64,000 bases of DNA, from positions 28,381,486 to 28,445,485 of the forward strand of contig NC_135355.1 in assembly GCF_051622035.1 (NCBI RefSeq), given 5' to 3'. This document shows, in pieces, positions 54,313 to 63,765 of this stretch; the first letter of the stretch is position 1, and each line of letters opens with the position of its first letter. Source of the DNA: Arctopsyche grandis (lineage: Eukaryota; Arthropoda; Insecta; Trichoptera; Hydropsychidae). The notes beneath the pieces were generated by a model. It saw only the letters and a program-made list of their open reading frames with translations. It was not told the DNA's origin and did not search any database. The position numbers and the translations under genes were made by a program.

Positions 54313-54950
54313 TGTAGGCGGGGTAGCGATGTGTTGACCGTATCCCGGCCTAACGAAACACTGTTGTGCTAGTTTTATAAAGTTTTATTGTTTGCCTATG
54401 GTTGTACAAAGGTATGGTATTTGTGGGCAAAAGTATGTCGTTCAGCGGTCTCTGGATATGGTAAAGTGTCGCTGGCTCGGCATTCAGCTATGTTCAGAAG
54501 GTCTCTGGATGCGGCAGTGTGTTGCTGGCTCGTTGTTCGGCTATGTTCGGAAGGTCTCTGGATACGGCAGTGTGTTGCTGGCTCGTCCGGCTGGTTGATC
54601 TTCCAAGTCCGCGTAGTGTAGTGGTGGCTGGTCAGGAGCTGTATGTCGACGCTTGCTGCTGTGGGTCGACTGGCGTTGTCTTCTTTGTGGCTGCGTTTTA
54701 ACGATAGTTTATAGGGAGTGCCACTCCCTTAACCTATCCATCGAACGTGTTGTATGGGATCGGACTCTCGGTGATGTTTGTGGTGCGGGCTGGCGGCTGC
54801 TCGCTTGTGGGGTGTTTGTCGATCTGGAACACTAAGCAAAATTAGTGCAACATCTGTGGGATGCTGTCGGGGTTAGTGTGTTAGTGGGTGGTTAACGGGT
54901 ATGGACCGTTTGGAGGTGGTTGAGTCTGGTTAATTAAATTGGGTGCTGTT

Positions 54951-57644
54951 TTAGCCTATACCCATCTTCAGAATGTCGATGGGTCTTTGATTGGACGTGA
55001 GTTTGGTCACACTGAGGGAATTGATCAGGGGATTGTCTATTTTGCCGAGAGACTTGAAGTAGTTCACGGCAAGTTTGTGTACGTGTTTGTCGAGGTAGTC
55101 AATGCTTAGGTCATTGTGAATTATAGTGTTTCTTGTGTACCAGTCGTAGTTGCCCGTGGCACGCAAGAATTTGTTTTGAATTGTCTGTAGTCTGAGTATG
55201 GATCTGTTGGAGATGGTAGTGTGAGCCCACACGGGGCTCGCGTACGTGATTTGTGGGCGGATGATGGATTTATACAGCAAGCACTTGTTTTTAAGCGAGA
55301 GCTTGCTGTTTGGTTTGCATAGTGGGTAAAGCTTTGACGCAACTGCCCTAGCCTTACGCACCGCGTTAGTGATGTGGGGTCTCCAGGTTAATTTGCGGTC
55401 GATTATTACCCCCAGGTAGCGGGTAGACGTGGTCCAGTTGACTGGTTTGTCGTTTATAATGACTGGCTTGGCTGGTTTGCACCGTTTTTTACGTCTGGAG
55501 AAGAATATTGCCTGACTTTTATCCGGGTTGATTTTCATCAGCCATTTATCGTACCACGCTACCAGTTGGTCCGAGTACTTCTGGAGGGCGAGCGAGACTC
55601 CCTTGGGGCCGACGGAGCTCGCTAAGATGGCCGTGTCGTCGGCGTACTGTGCGATGTTTGTGTACCTATGTGTAGGAGTGGGTATGTCGTGTGTGTAAAG
55701 GTTGAATAGCGTGGGGCCGAGGATGGAGCCTTGGGGTACCCCAGCGGAGATGCCTCGCTGAGTTGATATGCGGTCCTTGAGTTTGACCTGAAATCTCCTT
55801 TCTCTTAGGAAGGATGCGATAGAACGTATTGAGTGGGGGGTGATGTTGGCGGCAATCATTTTGTAAAGGAGGCCAGAGTGCCAGACTTTATCGAAGGCTT
55901 TGGAAATGTCTAGGAAGATTGCTCCAGTAGACATGTTGTGGTCGAAACCGTCTATAACGGTTTCAACAACTCTGTGAATCTGGTGAACGGCAGAGTGTTG
56001 GGGTCTGAAGCCAAATTGTGTTTTGGGAAGAAGGTCAATATTTGCGATTTCGCTGTTGAGATTTGAGATTAAGATCCGTTCCAGGATCTTACTCAGTGAG
56101 GATAGCAAGCTGATGGGTCGGTAACTTGTTGCGAGGGAGGGGTTCGAGTAGGGTTTTCTGATGAGAATGACATTGGCGAGTTTCCATTGACTCGGAAAGT
56201 AGCAGATTCTGTTGGTGGCATTTAGTATTGCCGTGAGTGCAGCGATGGCTTTTTGAGGGAGTTCTTTTAGAGCTTTGTTGGAAATTCCGTCAGGGCCAGG
56301 GGCCTTTTTGGCGGCGATAGTTTTGATGATGTTTAGGACTTCAAGCGGCGAAGTGGCGACAATGGGTACTGGGGCTGGGTTTTCGAGGTAGCTGTTGACG
56401 GAGCTTTCAACCATTTGGCAAAAGTCACTTTGCAGGTTGAAGTTTGAGAGAGAGAATTGGTCCTGGAGACTGTCGGCTAGGGCTTCCGCTTTATCGGCGG
56501 TGGAGTAGACGAACTTATCTCCAACTTTGATCCTGTCGATCCTGTTGCCGTTGCTTCTGAAGATTTTTGACAGTTTCCAGAAACCGTTATGTCCGTCTTC
56601 TAGCGCTCTGAGTTTGGTATCCCAGTTGTCGTTTCGTAGTTGCCACAAGGCATTTTTAACGTCTTGTTGAAGTCTGTTCATTCGCTGTTTGAGGATTGGG
56701 TCCTTGTACCTTTGGAATGCCTTCCTAGCTCTATTCTTAAGGCGAATAAGATCGCGAATGTCGGGGGGTAAAGCTTGCGGGTGCAAAGGGGAGTGGGGTG
56801 TGGTGGTGGTGCTGGCGTCTAAGGCTGACTGTATTTCATCCGTGAGTATGTTAATAGCGGAGTCTATTTCTTGGGTGGTGTGAATTGAGTGGGGGTAAGT
56901 GACGGTGTGGTGAAGGAGAGTTGAGAATTTCTCCCAAGATATGGTACTTCGGAGGATGGGGTTTATAGTTACGGGTGTGTTGGTGAGTTCTAGTATGACC
57001 GGGTGATGGTCGGAAGAAAGATCATTTACTACAGTCAAGGACTGCGCGCCCGGAAAATTTTGAGTTAGAACGATGTCTAAGATATCGGGTCTGCCTTTGA
57101 AGTTAATGGGGATTCTTGTGGGTTCGTCTGGGGCCGTGACGGAAACTTTTGGGTTTGAAAGTTGGGAATAACTTAAAAGAATTTTTCCATTATTGTTAGT
57201 GGCTTGGCTGTTCCATCTGGAATGTTTGGCGTTAAGGTCGCCTGCGGCAATGGTGGCTTTGTTAGTGTTGAATATTTTGTCCAAGTCTGTGGTGAGTAAG
57301 TGTTGTTTTGGTGGGTTGTAAACTGCGTGGAGGATGAGTGGGGTGCCAGTGTTAGTCCAAACTTCTACCGACGTCAGTTCTATCCCTGTGGTGATCGGCC
57401 GCGGGGCCAAGTTGTGTTGAATTGTGTGTTTGATGAATATGGCAGTGCCGCCGGCGGCTTTGCCTATTCTGTCGTTTCTGTATGTGGTGTAGTTTGGGAA
57501 GTTTAGTCGATTGCCAGGTTTGAGCCAAGTTTCGTTTACTAGTGCGATATCAATGGAGTGTTGGAGCAAGAATTGCTCGAATTCGACACGCTTGCTGAGT
57601 ATGCTGCAGGCGTTCCAGTAAACGATCTTGAGGTAGCAAGTCAT
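54951..57644 (-). CDS. LINE ORF2: endonuclease-reverse transcriptase
   Basis: 897 residues, close to jockey ORF2. An APE-type endonuclease comes first: Asn11 (WNACSI), Glu38 (NETW), GDLNAKHSRWN (135-145) and SDHHPV (211-216). The polymerase follows: APGPDGIS (448-455), FLDISKAFDKVW (577-588), SAGVPQGSILGP (633-644) and the catalytic QYADD (666-670). The C-terminus has the usual thumb and LRLQTIQNKFLRA block. All catalytic residues I can check are present. There is no RNase H domain, as in jockey. Its ATG overlaps the ORF1 stop (ATGA at 57644-57641), implying termination-reinitiation. It acts on the element's own RNA by target-primed reverse transcription. Confidence 0.95.
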   Translation of the reverse strand: MTCYLKIVYWNACSILSKRVEFEQFLLQHSIDIALVNETWLKPGNRLNFPNYTTYRNDRIGKAAGGTAIFIKHTIQHNLAPRPITTGIELTSVEVWTNTGTPLILHAVYNPPKQHLLTTDLDKIFNTNKATIAAGDLNAKHSRWNSQATNNNGKILLSYSQLSNPKVSVTAPDEPTRIPINFKGRPDILDIVLTQNFPGAQSLTVVNDLSSDHHPVILELTNTPVTINPILRSTISWEKFSTLLHHTVTYPHSIHTTQEIDSAINILTDEIQSALDASTTTTPHSPLHPQALPPDIRDLIRLKNRARKAFQRYKDPILKQRMNRLQQDVKNALWQLRNDNWDTKLRALEDGHNGFWKLSKIFRSNGNRIDRIKVGDKFVYSTADKAEALADSLQDQFSLSNFNLQSDFCQMVESSVNSYLENPAPVPIVATSPLEVLNIIKTIAAKKAPGPDGISNKALKELPQKAIAALTAILNATNRICYFPSQWKLANVILIRKPYSNPSLATSYRPISLLSSLSKILERILISNLNSEIANIDLLPKTQFGFRPQHSAVHQIHRVVETVIDGFDHNMSTGAIFLDISKAFDKVWHSGLLYKMIAANITPHSIRSIASFLRERRFQVKLKDRISTQRGISAGVPQGSILGPTLFNLYTHDIPTPTHRYTNIAQYADDTAILASSVGPKGVSLALQKYSDQLVAWYDKWLMKINPDKSQAIFFSRRKKRCKPAKPVIINDKPVNWTTSTRYLGVIIDRKLTWRPHITNAVRKARAVASKLYPLCKPNSKLSLKNKCLLYKSIIRPQITYASPVWAHTTISNRSILRLQTIQNKFLRATGNYDWYTRNTIIHNDLSIDYLDKHVHKLAVNYFKSLGKIDNPLINSLSVTKLTSNQRPIDILKMGIG

Positions 57645-59341
57645 TTTTTATGTTGGTGGGTGAGCATGAGCAGGATGGCATTTATCGAGTCAATGGACTG
57701 TTCGATTTTGCTCATCCGATTTGAAAGGTCTTGGTTTGGGTTCCAGCTAGTGTTGATGTTGGGTTGTTGGGTGGGTGGGGTTAGGGGAGGGAAATTTGAG
57801 TTTTCGTGTCTATATTGCGGTACGTTGGTCTTCGTTGGTTGGGGGTGGGAGGGGTTGGGGTTTCGGGGTTGGCGGGAGTTCTTCCTGCTTTTGTTGTTGG
57901 GATTTGAAGGGCAGCCTCTGTAGCTGGAAACGTGAGGGCCTCTGCAGCTGGTGCAAGTTGGAGTGGAGGTTGTTGACACACAGTCAGTGGTCAAATGGGG
58001 TCCTGCACATTTGATGCACAGGGGGGCGACATGGCAGTTGTAGGAGCCGTGACCAAAGCCTTGGCAGCGGTGGCACTGCGGTACAGTATCACCACGGCGA
58101 AGTGATTCGGTGCGAACCAGTTGGCCGAAGATGCTGGAGAGGTTGAACAACTTCTTCCCCTCTTCGTCACGTGTGGTCTCGACAGTGAACATGGGCATGT
58201 CGCGCTTGTCACGTCGTGATTTCATGACGGTGGCTTTACTGGCTTTGTAGCCAAGATCGGCCAACTCGGCGAGGACTTCTGACTCGGAATAGTTGGGGCT
58301 AATGCCTCTAATGACCAGTTTGAGCGGTTTGTCTTCCGTTAGAGGGTGGGCATAGAATTGGAATTGTTCTTCTTGGAGCACTTTTGTGATTTGGCGGTAA
58401 TCATCGATGGTGCATGGTGTGATTTTGACTCTGTTTTCAGAGTAGACGGCTGTGAATTTGAGGTTACGTCCGTCGAGTTTCCTTTGAACTACCTTGTAGT
58501 CCGATGGCAACCTTAGAAAGATTGGAGCAACTTTAGGTTTGGGAAGCACATCCGAAACGGTGTTTCTGGATGGGTGAGCGGGGCTTATGGTCTGGGGGGG
58601 TGTGCGAATTTGAGGCGTGTTTGCCGACGGTGTGCTGAGGGCCGCTTGTTGGGTGGGTGTGTTGTGAATTGGACGCTTCTGGATATGTTTCCGATTTCGG
58701 ATGATGCCAACAGGGAAGGAGTAGTCCTCCGGTAGTGGTGCAGGTGTTTGTGTAGGTGCAGGTGTTTGGGTAGGTGTGGGTGATTGTGTAGGTGTGGGTG
58801 GTTGTGTGGGTTCGGGTGCGGCTGCTGATGCGGGTGGGGACTTGGCAGCGGAAGTAACCTCCATTTTATTAGACTGCACGGAGTCGGAATCGGAGTCGAA
58901 GTCGGATTCCGCGAGTGCCGCGTATCTGTTGCTGATGGGTGGGGTCGACTGTGATTGTGTGTGTGTGGTGTTGAGTGGGCTCGTCATTCTACGCTTACCG
59001 TTTTTGCGTGGTGACGTCTGAGGGGATGTGGCCATATCCTTCGTCTTTGTGGTCGTCGTCGTCGACTGGGCCTGCGACATGTTTGACGCGAGGTTTCCCA
59101 GTTGGGCGGAGTGGGCTGCTTGGTCAGCTGCTCGTTGGGCTGCGTGAGTCGCGATTAACTTTTTGAGGGAAGCGTTTTCTTCCCTCATTTCTTGGTACGC
59201 CTTCACGAGTTTTTTGAAGTCATGTTCAGTGAATTTATGCGTTTTAGCGCTAGTGTCACTGCCACCACGGCCATCACGCCGCACACTGGCCATCTTGTGG
59301 GTGGGTTTTTTTTTGTTTGTAGTGTCACTGTCACTTGTCAC
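57641..59341 (-). CDS. LINE ORF1: gag-like nucleic-acid-binding protein
   Basis: 566 residues, the size of jockey gag. The N-terminal third is charged, with a predicted coiled coil (FKKLVKAYQEMREENASLKK). A low-complexity P/T-rich linker has repeated PTQTPAPTQ. Then comes the PRE_C2HC-like region (LVIRGISPNYSESEVLAEL) and three zinc knuckles beginning CHRCQGFGHGSYNC, then CIKCAGPHLTTDC and CTSCRGPHVSSYRGC. It binds LINE RNA and forms the RNP. The start chosen is the first ATG of the frame; a second Met (MASVRRDG) lies 16 codons in. The stop overlaps the ORF2 start. Confidence 0.93.
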   Translation of the reverse strand: MTSDSDTTNKKKPTHKMASVRRDGRGGSDTSAKTHKFTEHDFKKLVKAYQEMREENASLKKLIATHAAQRAADQAAHSAQLGNLASNMSQAQSTTTTTKTKDMATSPQTSPRKNGKRRMTSPLNTTHTQSQSTPPISNRYAALAESDFDSDSDSVQSNKMEVTSAAKSPPASAAAPEPTQPPTPTQSPTPTQTPAPTQTPAPLPEDYSFPVGIIRNRKHIQKRPIHNTPTQQAALSTPSANTPQIRTPPQTISPAHPSRNTVSDVLPKPKVAPIFLRLPSDYKVVQRKLDGRNLKFTAVYSENRVKITPCTIDDYRQITKVLQEEQFQFYAHPLTEDKPLKLVIRGISPNYSESEVLAELADLGYKASKATVMKSRRDKRDMPMFTVETTRDEEGKKLFNLSSIFGQLVRTESLRRGDTVPQCHRCQGFGHGSYNCHVAPLCIKCAGPHLTTDCVSTTSTPTCTSCRGPHVSSYRGCPSNPNNKSRKNSRQPRNPNPSHPQPTKTNVPQYRHENSNFPPLTPPTQQPNINTSWNPNQDLSNRMSKIEQSIDSINAILLMLTHQHKK

Positions 59342-59550
59342 TTGTCACTGTCACTATCACTTTTGTTTATTTGGCTGTTGCTAGGACAGCTTCTCATTCC
59401 CAGAGGGACGCGTTCGGAGAGTCGAGCGGTAGTTACATCGCGGTTTCGGCGACGCAGCTGTTATAGACAGCTGTTTGTAGCGCGGGTAACGACAACGACA
59501 GCGCGGCGGGACACGTCCGAGCACTACTGGCGTTGTTTGGGTTGTACCTC

Positions 59551-59558
59551 CTTTTATA
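59551..59558 (-). promoter_or_regulatory. TATA box of LTR copy 1
   Basis: TATAAAAG read on the minus strand, matching TATAAAAG at 62153-62160 in LTR copy 2. The expected start, about 30 bases downstream, falls on the CCAGT at the LINE junction. Confidence 0.7.
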
Positions 59559-60234
59559 GTGTTTCTGGAATCGCCTGACCGATGGTGGTGGTTTGTTGAT
59601 GCGTAAGAAAGGAATGCACTTTTGTCGAGGCGTAGAATTTTCTGGAACGATTGATGGAAGTGGTTGTTGATGCGTAAGCGCATGTGGTTGTTGATGCGTG
59701 AACGAGGAATGCACTTTTGCCGAGGCGTAGAATTTTCTGGAATGATTGGCGCCGTTCCGCTCGATGTGGTTTAATGGTGGCGGCGTGTTTCGACCGTTTT
59801 GGTTCCACTCGACTGGTAGGGGCGTTCCGCTTGAGTTTAATATAATGACTGCAGGTGTACGACGTCTGGTTTTCGGGAATGTAGTTTGTTGTTGCGGAAT
59901 ATTCTCGAATGTTTCGATGACGATGACGACGACGAGATTCCTACATGGCTCTCCGGTGAGTGTTAGCGATGTGTGTGATTTTGTGGGAATCTTGATGTGT
60001 TGGAGTCTATTGACTCGATGGCGTCGTTGTTTGTCCGGTTGTGCTGGAGAAAGTTGTCTCGACAGCGGGTCTTGTGTTGCATGCCGGTCCAAGTCTTGTT
60101 CTCTACCAGGTTGCTTATTTTGGGCGAGCTGCGTTGGCAGTGAAGGTTTGTGATGGCTTGGATGGTGCTGTTGTGCAGGCTGCTGTGTTCTGCGTGGAGT
60201 CATTCGCGTGACTGTTTTGCTGGTTGTGCTGGAG

Positions 60235-60430
60235 TTAGTTGTCTCGGCAGCGGGTCTTGCGTGAAGAACGTTGGTTGACGAAGTGCGTTGAGTGCTGGTC
60301 TTCGTTGGTTGTGCTGGAGTTAGTTGTCTCGACAGCGGATCTTGCGTGAAGAACGTTGGTTGACGAAGTGCGTTGAGTGCTGGTCTTCGTTGGTTGTGCT
60401 GGAGTTAGTTGTCTCGGCAGCGGGTCTTGC
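60235..60430 (-). repeat. 85-bp tandem repeat, about 2.3 copies (LTR element copy 1)
   Basis: The unit contains GAACGTTGGTTGACGAAGTG and GGTTGTGCTGGAGTTAGTTG. Phase repeats at 85 bp. Same unit as 63215-63765. Confidence 0.85.
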
Positions 60431-61107
60431 GTTGCGTACCAGTCCGAGTTGTTCTTTTCTACCATGTTGCTTATTCTGTCTAGGCTACGTTGATAGTCAA
60501 GGTTGGTGGTCTGGACGGTGTTGTTGTGCAGGCGTTTTGCTGGTTGTGCTGGAGTTAGTTGTCTCGACAGCGGCTGTGTTGTGTTGGAGCTAGTTGGCTC
60601 AGTGGCGATTTGTTTCGCCGGTTGTGCTGGAGTGGGTTGACTCAACAGCGGGTTGTGTTGGTAGCTGGTCCATATGTACTTTCACACCATGTTACTGTTG
60701 CGGTCGTTACAATGGTAGTGAAGGTTTGTGACGGTCTGGACGGTGCTGTTGTGCAGGCTGCGGCGTCCTGCATGGGCTCATCGAGGTGATGAATCATCGA
60801 AGGTGTGATGAGCGGTGCTGGCGGATCAACAGTAGTGGATCCATTTGGTTGTTGTCTCCGGGTTGCGTCTTGTTGTGGCGAAAGCTGCGGAGTTGTTTGA
60901 CATGGTCACTAGTTGTGGGAACATGTAGCGGACTGCGTTTGAAGTCTGCGTTGAGGGTTGCGTTGTAGACTGCGTTGTAGGCTGCGGTTGCGTGAAGTCT
61001 GCGGTTGCATGAAGCTTGCGGTTGCGTGAAGCTTGTGGTTGCTCGAAGCTTGCGGTTGCGTGAAGGCTTCTGGCTGTTGCCTTGTCGTGGCGTTTGTTGG
61101 CTGCTTT

Positions 61108-61318
61108 GTAGGCTGCGCTGTGGGCTGCTATGTAGGCTGCGATGTGGGCTGCTATGTAGGCTGCGATGTGGGCTGCTATGTAGGCTGCGATGTGGGCTGC
61201 TATGTAGGCTGCGCTGTGGGCTGCTATGTAGGCTGCGCTGTGGGCTGCTATGTAGGCTGCGGTGTGGGCTGCTATGTAGGCTGCGATCTGGGCTGCAATG
61301 TGGACTGCGCTGTTGACT
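61108..61318. repeat. 24-bp tandem repeat, about 8 copies
   Basis: The unit is TGGGCTGCTATG + TAGGCTGCGATG with minor variants. Copy 2 of the LTR element has only about two such units (62750-62800). The 24-bp period keeps a frame open on both strands, giving repetitive open frames that I regard as artefacts. Confidence 0.9.
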
Positions 61319-61830
61319 GCTGTCGTGGCGGCTGTTGGTTGTTGTGGAGGCTGCACTGTGGGCTGCCGTGTTGACTGTGCTGTTGACTGCTATGAAGGCT
61401 GCGTAGTTCAAAGATGGGGTCACCAATGTAGGCGGGGTACATGTGTGTGTTGACAGCGCTGTTGAATGATCAGAAGGTTGCGTAGATCACGTCGGGGTAG
61501 TACCAATGTAGGCGGGGTAGATGTGTGTTGTCAGCGCTGTGGGCTGATCAGAAGGTTGCGTAGTGTAGTGGTGGCTGTTCAGGAGCTTTATGTCGACGCT
61601 TGCTGCTGTGGGTCGACTGGCGTTGTTTGGGTTGTAGGAATCTCGTCGTCGTCATCGTCATCGAAACCTTCGAGAATATTCCGCAACAACAAACTACATT
61701 CCCGAAACCCAGACGACATGCACCTGCAGTCATTATATTAAACTCAGGCGGAACGCCCCTACCAGTCGAGTGGAACCAAAACGGTCGAAACACGCCGCCA
61801 CCATTAAAATACATCGAGCGGAAAGGCGCC

Positions 61831-62150
61831 AAGCATTCCAGAAAATTCGACGCCTCGACGAAAACAAAATTCCTCTCGTACGCGTCAATAACCACTTCCA
61901 TCAAGCATTCCAGAAAATTCGACGCCTCGACGAAAACAAAATTCCTTTCGTACGCATCAATAAACTAAATGCTCGTACAACCACTTCCATCAAGCATTCC
62001 AGAAAATTCGACGCCTCGACGAAAACAAAATTCCTCTCGTACGCGTCAATAACCACTTCCATCAAGCATTCCAGAAAATTCGACGCCTCGACGAAAACAA
62101 AATTCCTTTCGTACGCGTCAATAACCACTTCCACCAAGCATTCCAGAAAC
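61831..62150 (+). repeat. 72-bp tandem repeat in U3 of the LTR
   Basis: Unit begins AAGCATTCCAGAAAATTCGA at 61831, 61903, 61992, 62064 and 62136. One interval is 89 bp because of a 17-bp extra piece (61966-61982). LTR copy 1 has fewer and more diverged units (59575-59750). Confidence 0.85.
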
Positions 62151-62152
62151 AC

Positions 62153-62160
62153 TATAAAAG
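62153..62160 (+). promoter_or_regulatory. TATA box of LTR copy 2
   Basis: TATAAAAG, 30 bases upstream of the A in CCAGT (62183), the spacing of an arthropod TATA-initiator core promoter. Confidence 0.7.
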
Positions 62161-62475
62161 GAGGTACAACGCAAACAACGCCAGTCGACCCACAACAGCA
62201 AGCGTCGACACACAGCACCAGACCAGTCGACCCACAGCAGCAAGCGTCGACACACAGCAGCAGACCAGTCAACATACAGCTCCTGACCAGCCACCACTAC
62301 ACTACGCGGACTTGGAAGATCAACCAGCCGGACGAGCCAGCAACACACTGCCGTATCCAGAGACCTTCCGTACATAGCTGAATGCTGAGCCAGCGACACT
62401 CTACCATATCCAGAGACCGCTGAACGACATACTTTTGCCCACAAATACCATACCTTTGTACAACCATAGGCAAAC

Positions 62476-62481
62476 AATAAA
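62476..62481 (+). terminator. Poly(A) signal in LTR copy 2
   Basis: AATAAA about 70 bases before the LTR end. The equivalent in copy 1 is TTTATT at about 54383 on the plus strand. Confidence 0.65.
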
Positions 62482-63214
62482 ACTTTATAAAACTAGCACA
62501 ACAGTGTTTCGTTAGGCCGGGATACGGTCAACACACATGTAACCCGCCTACATTGGTACTAATCCGACGTGATCTACGCAACCTTCTGATCATCCAACAG
62601 CACCGTCCAGACACATCGTACCCCGCCTACATTGGTGACCCCATCTTTGAACTACGCAGCCTTCATAGCAGTCAACAGCGCAGTCAACACGGCAGCCCAC
62701 AGTGCAGCCTCCACAACAACCAACAGCCGCCACGACAGCAGTCAACAGCGCAGCCTACATAGCAGCCCACAGCGCAGCCTACAAAGCAGCCAACAAACGC
62801 CACGACAAGGCAACAGCCAGAAGCCTTCACGCAACCGCAAGCTTCGAGCAACCACAAGCTTCACGCAACCGCAAGCTTCAAGCAACAGCAAAACGCCTGC
62901 ACAACAGCACCGTCCAGACCGTCACAAACCTTCACTACCATTGTAACGACCGCAACAGTAACATGGTGTGAAAGTACATATGGACCAGCTACCAACACAA
63001 CCCGCTGTTGAGTCAACCCACTCCAGCACAACCGGTGAAACAAATCGCCACTGAGCCAACTAGCTCCAACACAACACAGCCGCTGTCGAGACAACTAACT
63101 CCAGCATAATCAGCAAAACGCCTGCACAACAACACCGTCCAGACCACCAACCTTGACTATCAACGTAGCCTAGACAGAATAAGCAACATGGTAGAAAAGA
63201 ACAACTCGGACTGG

Positions 63215-63765
63215 TACGCAAAACGAGACCCGCTGTCGAGACAACCGACTCCAGCACAACCAACGAAGACCAGCACTCAACGCACTTCGTCAACCAACGT
63301 TCTTCACGCAAGACCCGCTGCCGAGACAACTAACTCCAGCACAACCAACGAAGACCAGCACTCAACGCACTTCGTCAACCAACGTTCTTCACGCAAGATC
63401 CGCTGTCGAGACAACTAACTCCAGCACAACCAACGAAGACCAGCACTCAATGCACTTCGTCAACCAACGTTCTTCACGCAAGATCCGCTGTCGAGACAAC
63501 TAACTCCAGCACAACCAACGAAGACCAGCACTCAACGCACTTCGTCAACCAACATTCTTCACGCAAGATCCGCTGTCGAGACAACTAACTCCAGCACAAC
63601 CAACGAAGACCAGCACTCAACGCACTTCGTCAAACAACGTTCTTCACGCAAGACCCGCTGCCGAGACAACTAACTCCAGCACAACCAACGAAGACCAGCA
63701 CTCAACGCACTTCGTCAACCAACGTTCTTCACGCAAGACCCGCTGCCGAGACAACTAACTCCAGC
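63215..63765 (+). repeat. 85-bp tandem repeat, more than 6 copies (LTR element copy 2)
   Basis: The block CAACCAACGTTCTTCACGCA recurs with its AACGT ending at 63300, 63385, 63470, 63555, 63640 and 63725, exactly 85 bp each time. Units differ by single changes (GATCCGCTGTC versus GACCCGCTGCC). Confidence 0.92.

Larger units (their letters stand above)
54680..59525 (-). mobile_element. Complete jockey-type LINE with 11-bp TSD
   Basis: A 4846-bp insertion flanked by the identical ACTGGCGTTGT at 54669-54679 and 59526-59536. The uninterrupted LTR at 62175-62185 has this 11-mer once (as complement), so the ends are secure. Order in sense: 5' UTR 184 bp, ORF1 gag, ORF2 endonuclease-polymerase, 3' UTR 271 bp. 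There is no long poly(A), only AAAGAAG, at the 3' end. Both ORFs are intact, so the copy is recent and possibly competent. The 5' UTR has tandem GTCACTGTCACTT units (59325-59360). Confidence 0.92.
54313..61632 (-). mobile_element. Non-autonomous LTR retrotransposon, copy 1, with LINE inside its 3' LTR
   Basis: Minus-strand element. The 3' LTR runs from TGTAGGAATCTCGTCG at 59945 to ACCCCGCCTACA at 54313, interrupted by the LINE 54680-59525. The internal part (59946 to about 61430) has no gag-pol frame but holds 85-bp and 24-bp tandem arrays. The 5' LTR survives only as a rearranged piece (about 61430-61632) beginning near the transcription start. After the LTR end comes TTGGTACTACCCCGACGTG, where a primer-binding site should lie. 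The PBS-like TTGGTGACCCC repeated nearby suggests a BEL/Pao relationship, which I cannot prove. Confidence 0.7.
61633..62552 (+). repeat. Complete 920-bp LTR of copy 2
   Basis: It begins TGTAGGAATCTCGTCG and ends AACCCGCCTACA (TG...CA). TATAAAAG lies at 62153-62160, CCAGT initiator-like sequence at 62181-62185 and AATAAA at 62476-62481, giving U3-R-U5 in the right order. Confidence 0.8.

Noticed and set aside
55121-59021. Many short frames opposite or inside the LINE ORFs
   Set aside because: Shadow frames of ORF1 and ORF2, with no independent motif.
60794-61426. Repetitive His-Ser-Ser-Pro protein on the minus strand and Cys-Gly-Leu repeats on the plus strand
   Set aside because: Both are readings of the 24-bp tandem array. 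The neighbouring 85-bp array breaks frame, and the second copy of the element does not keep the protein.
62118-62477. Frames of 100-120 codons inside the LTRs (also 54388-54835)
   Set aside because: They overlap the promoter and poly(A) regions of an LTR and are not maintained between the two LTR copies.
63215-63765. CRISPR-like regular array
   Set aside because: Units are contiguous 85-bp repeats without variable spacers, and this is eukaryotic DNA inside an LTR element.
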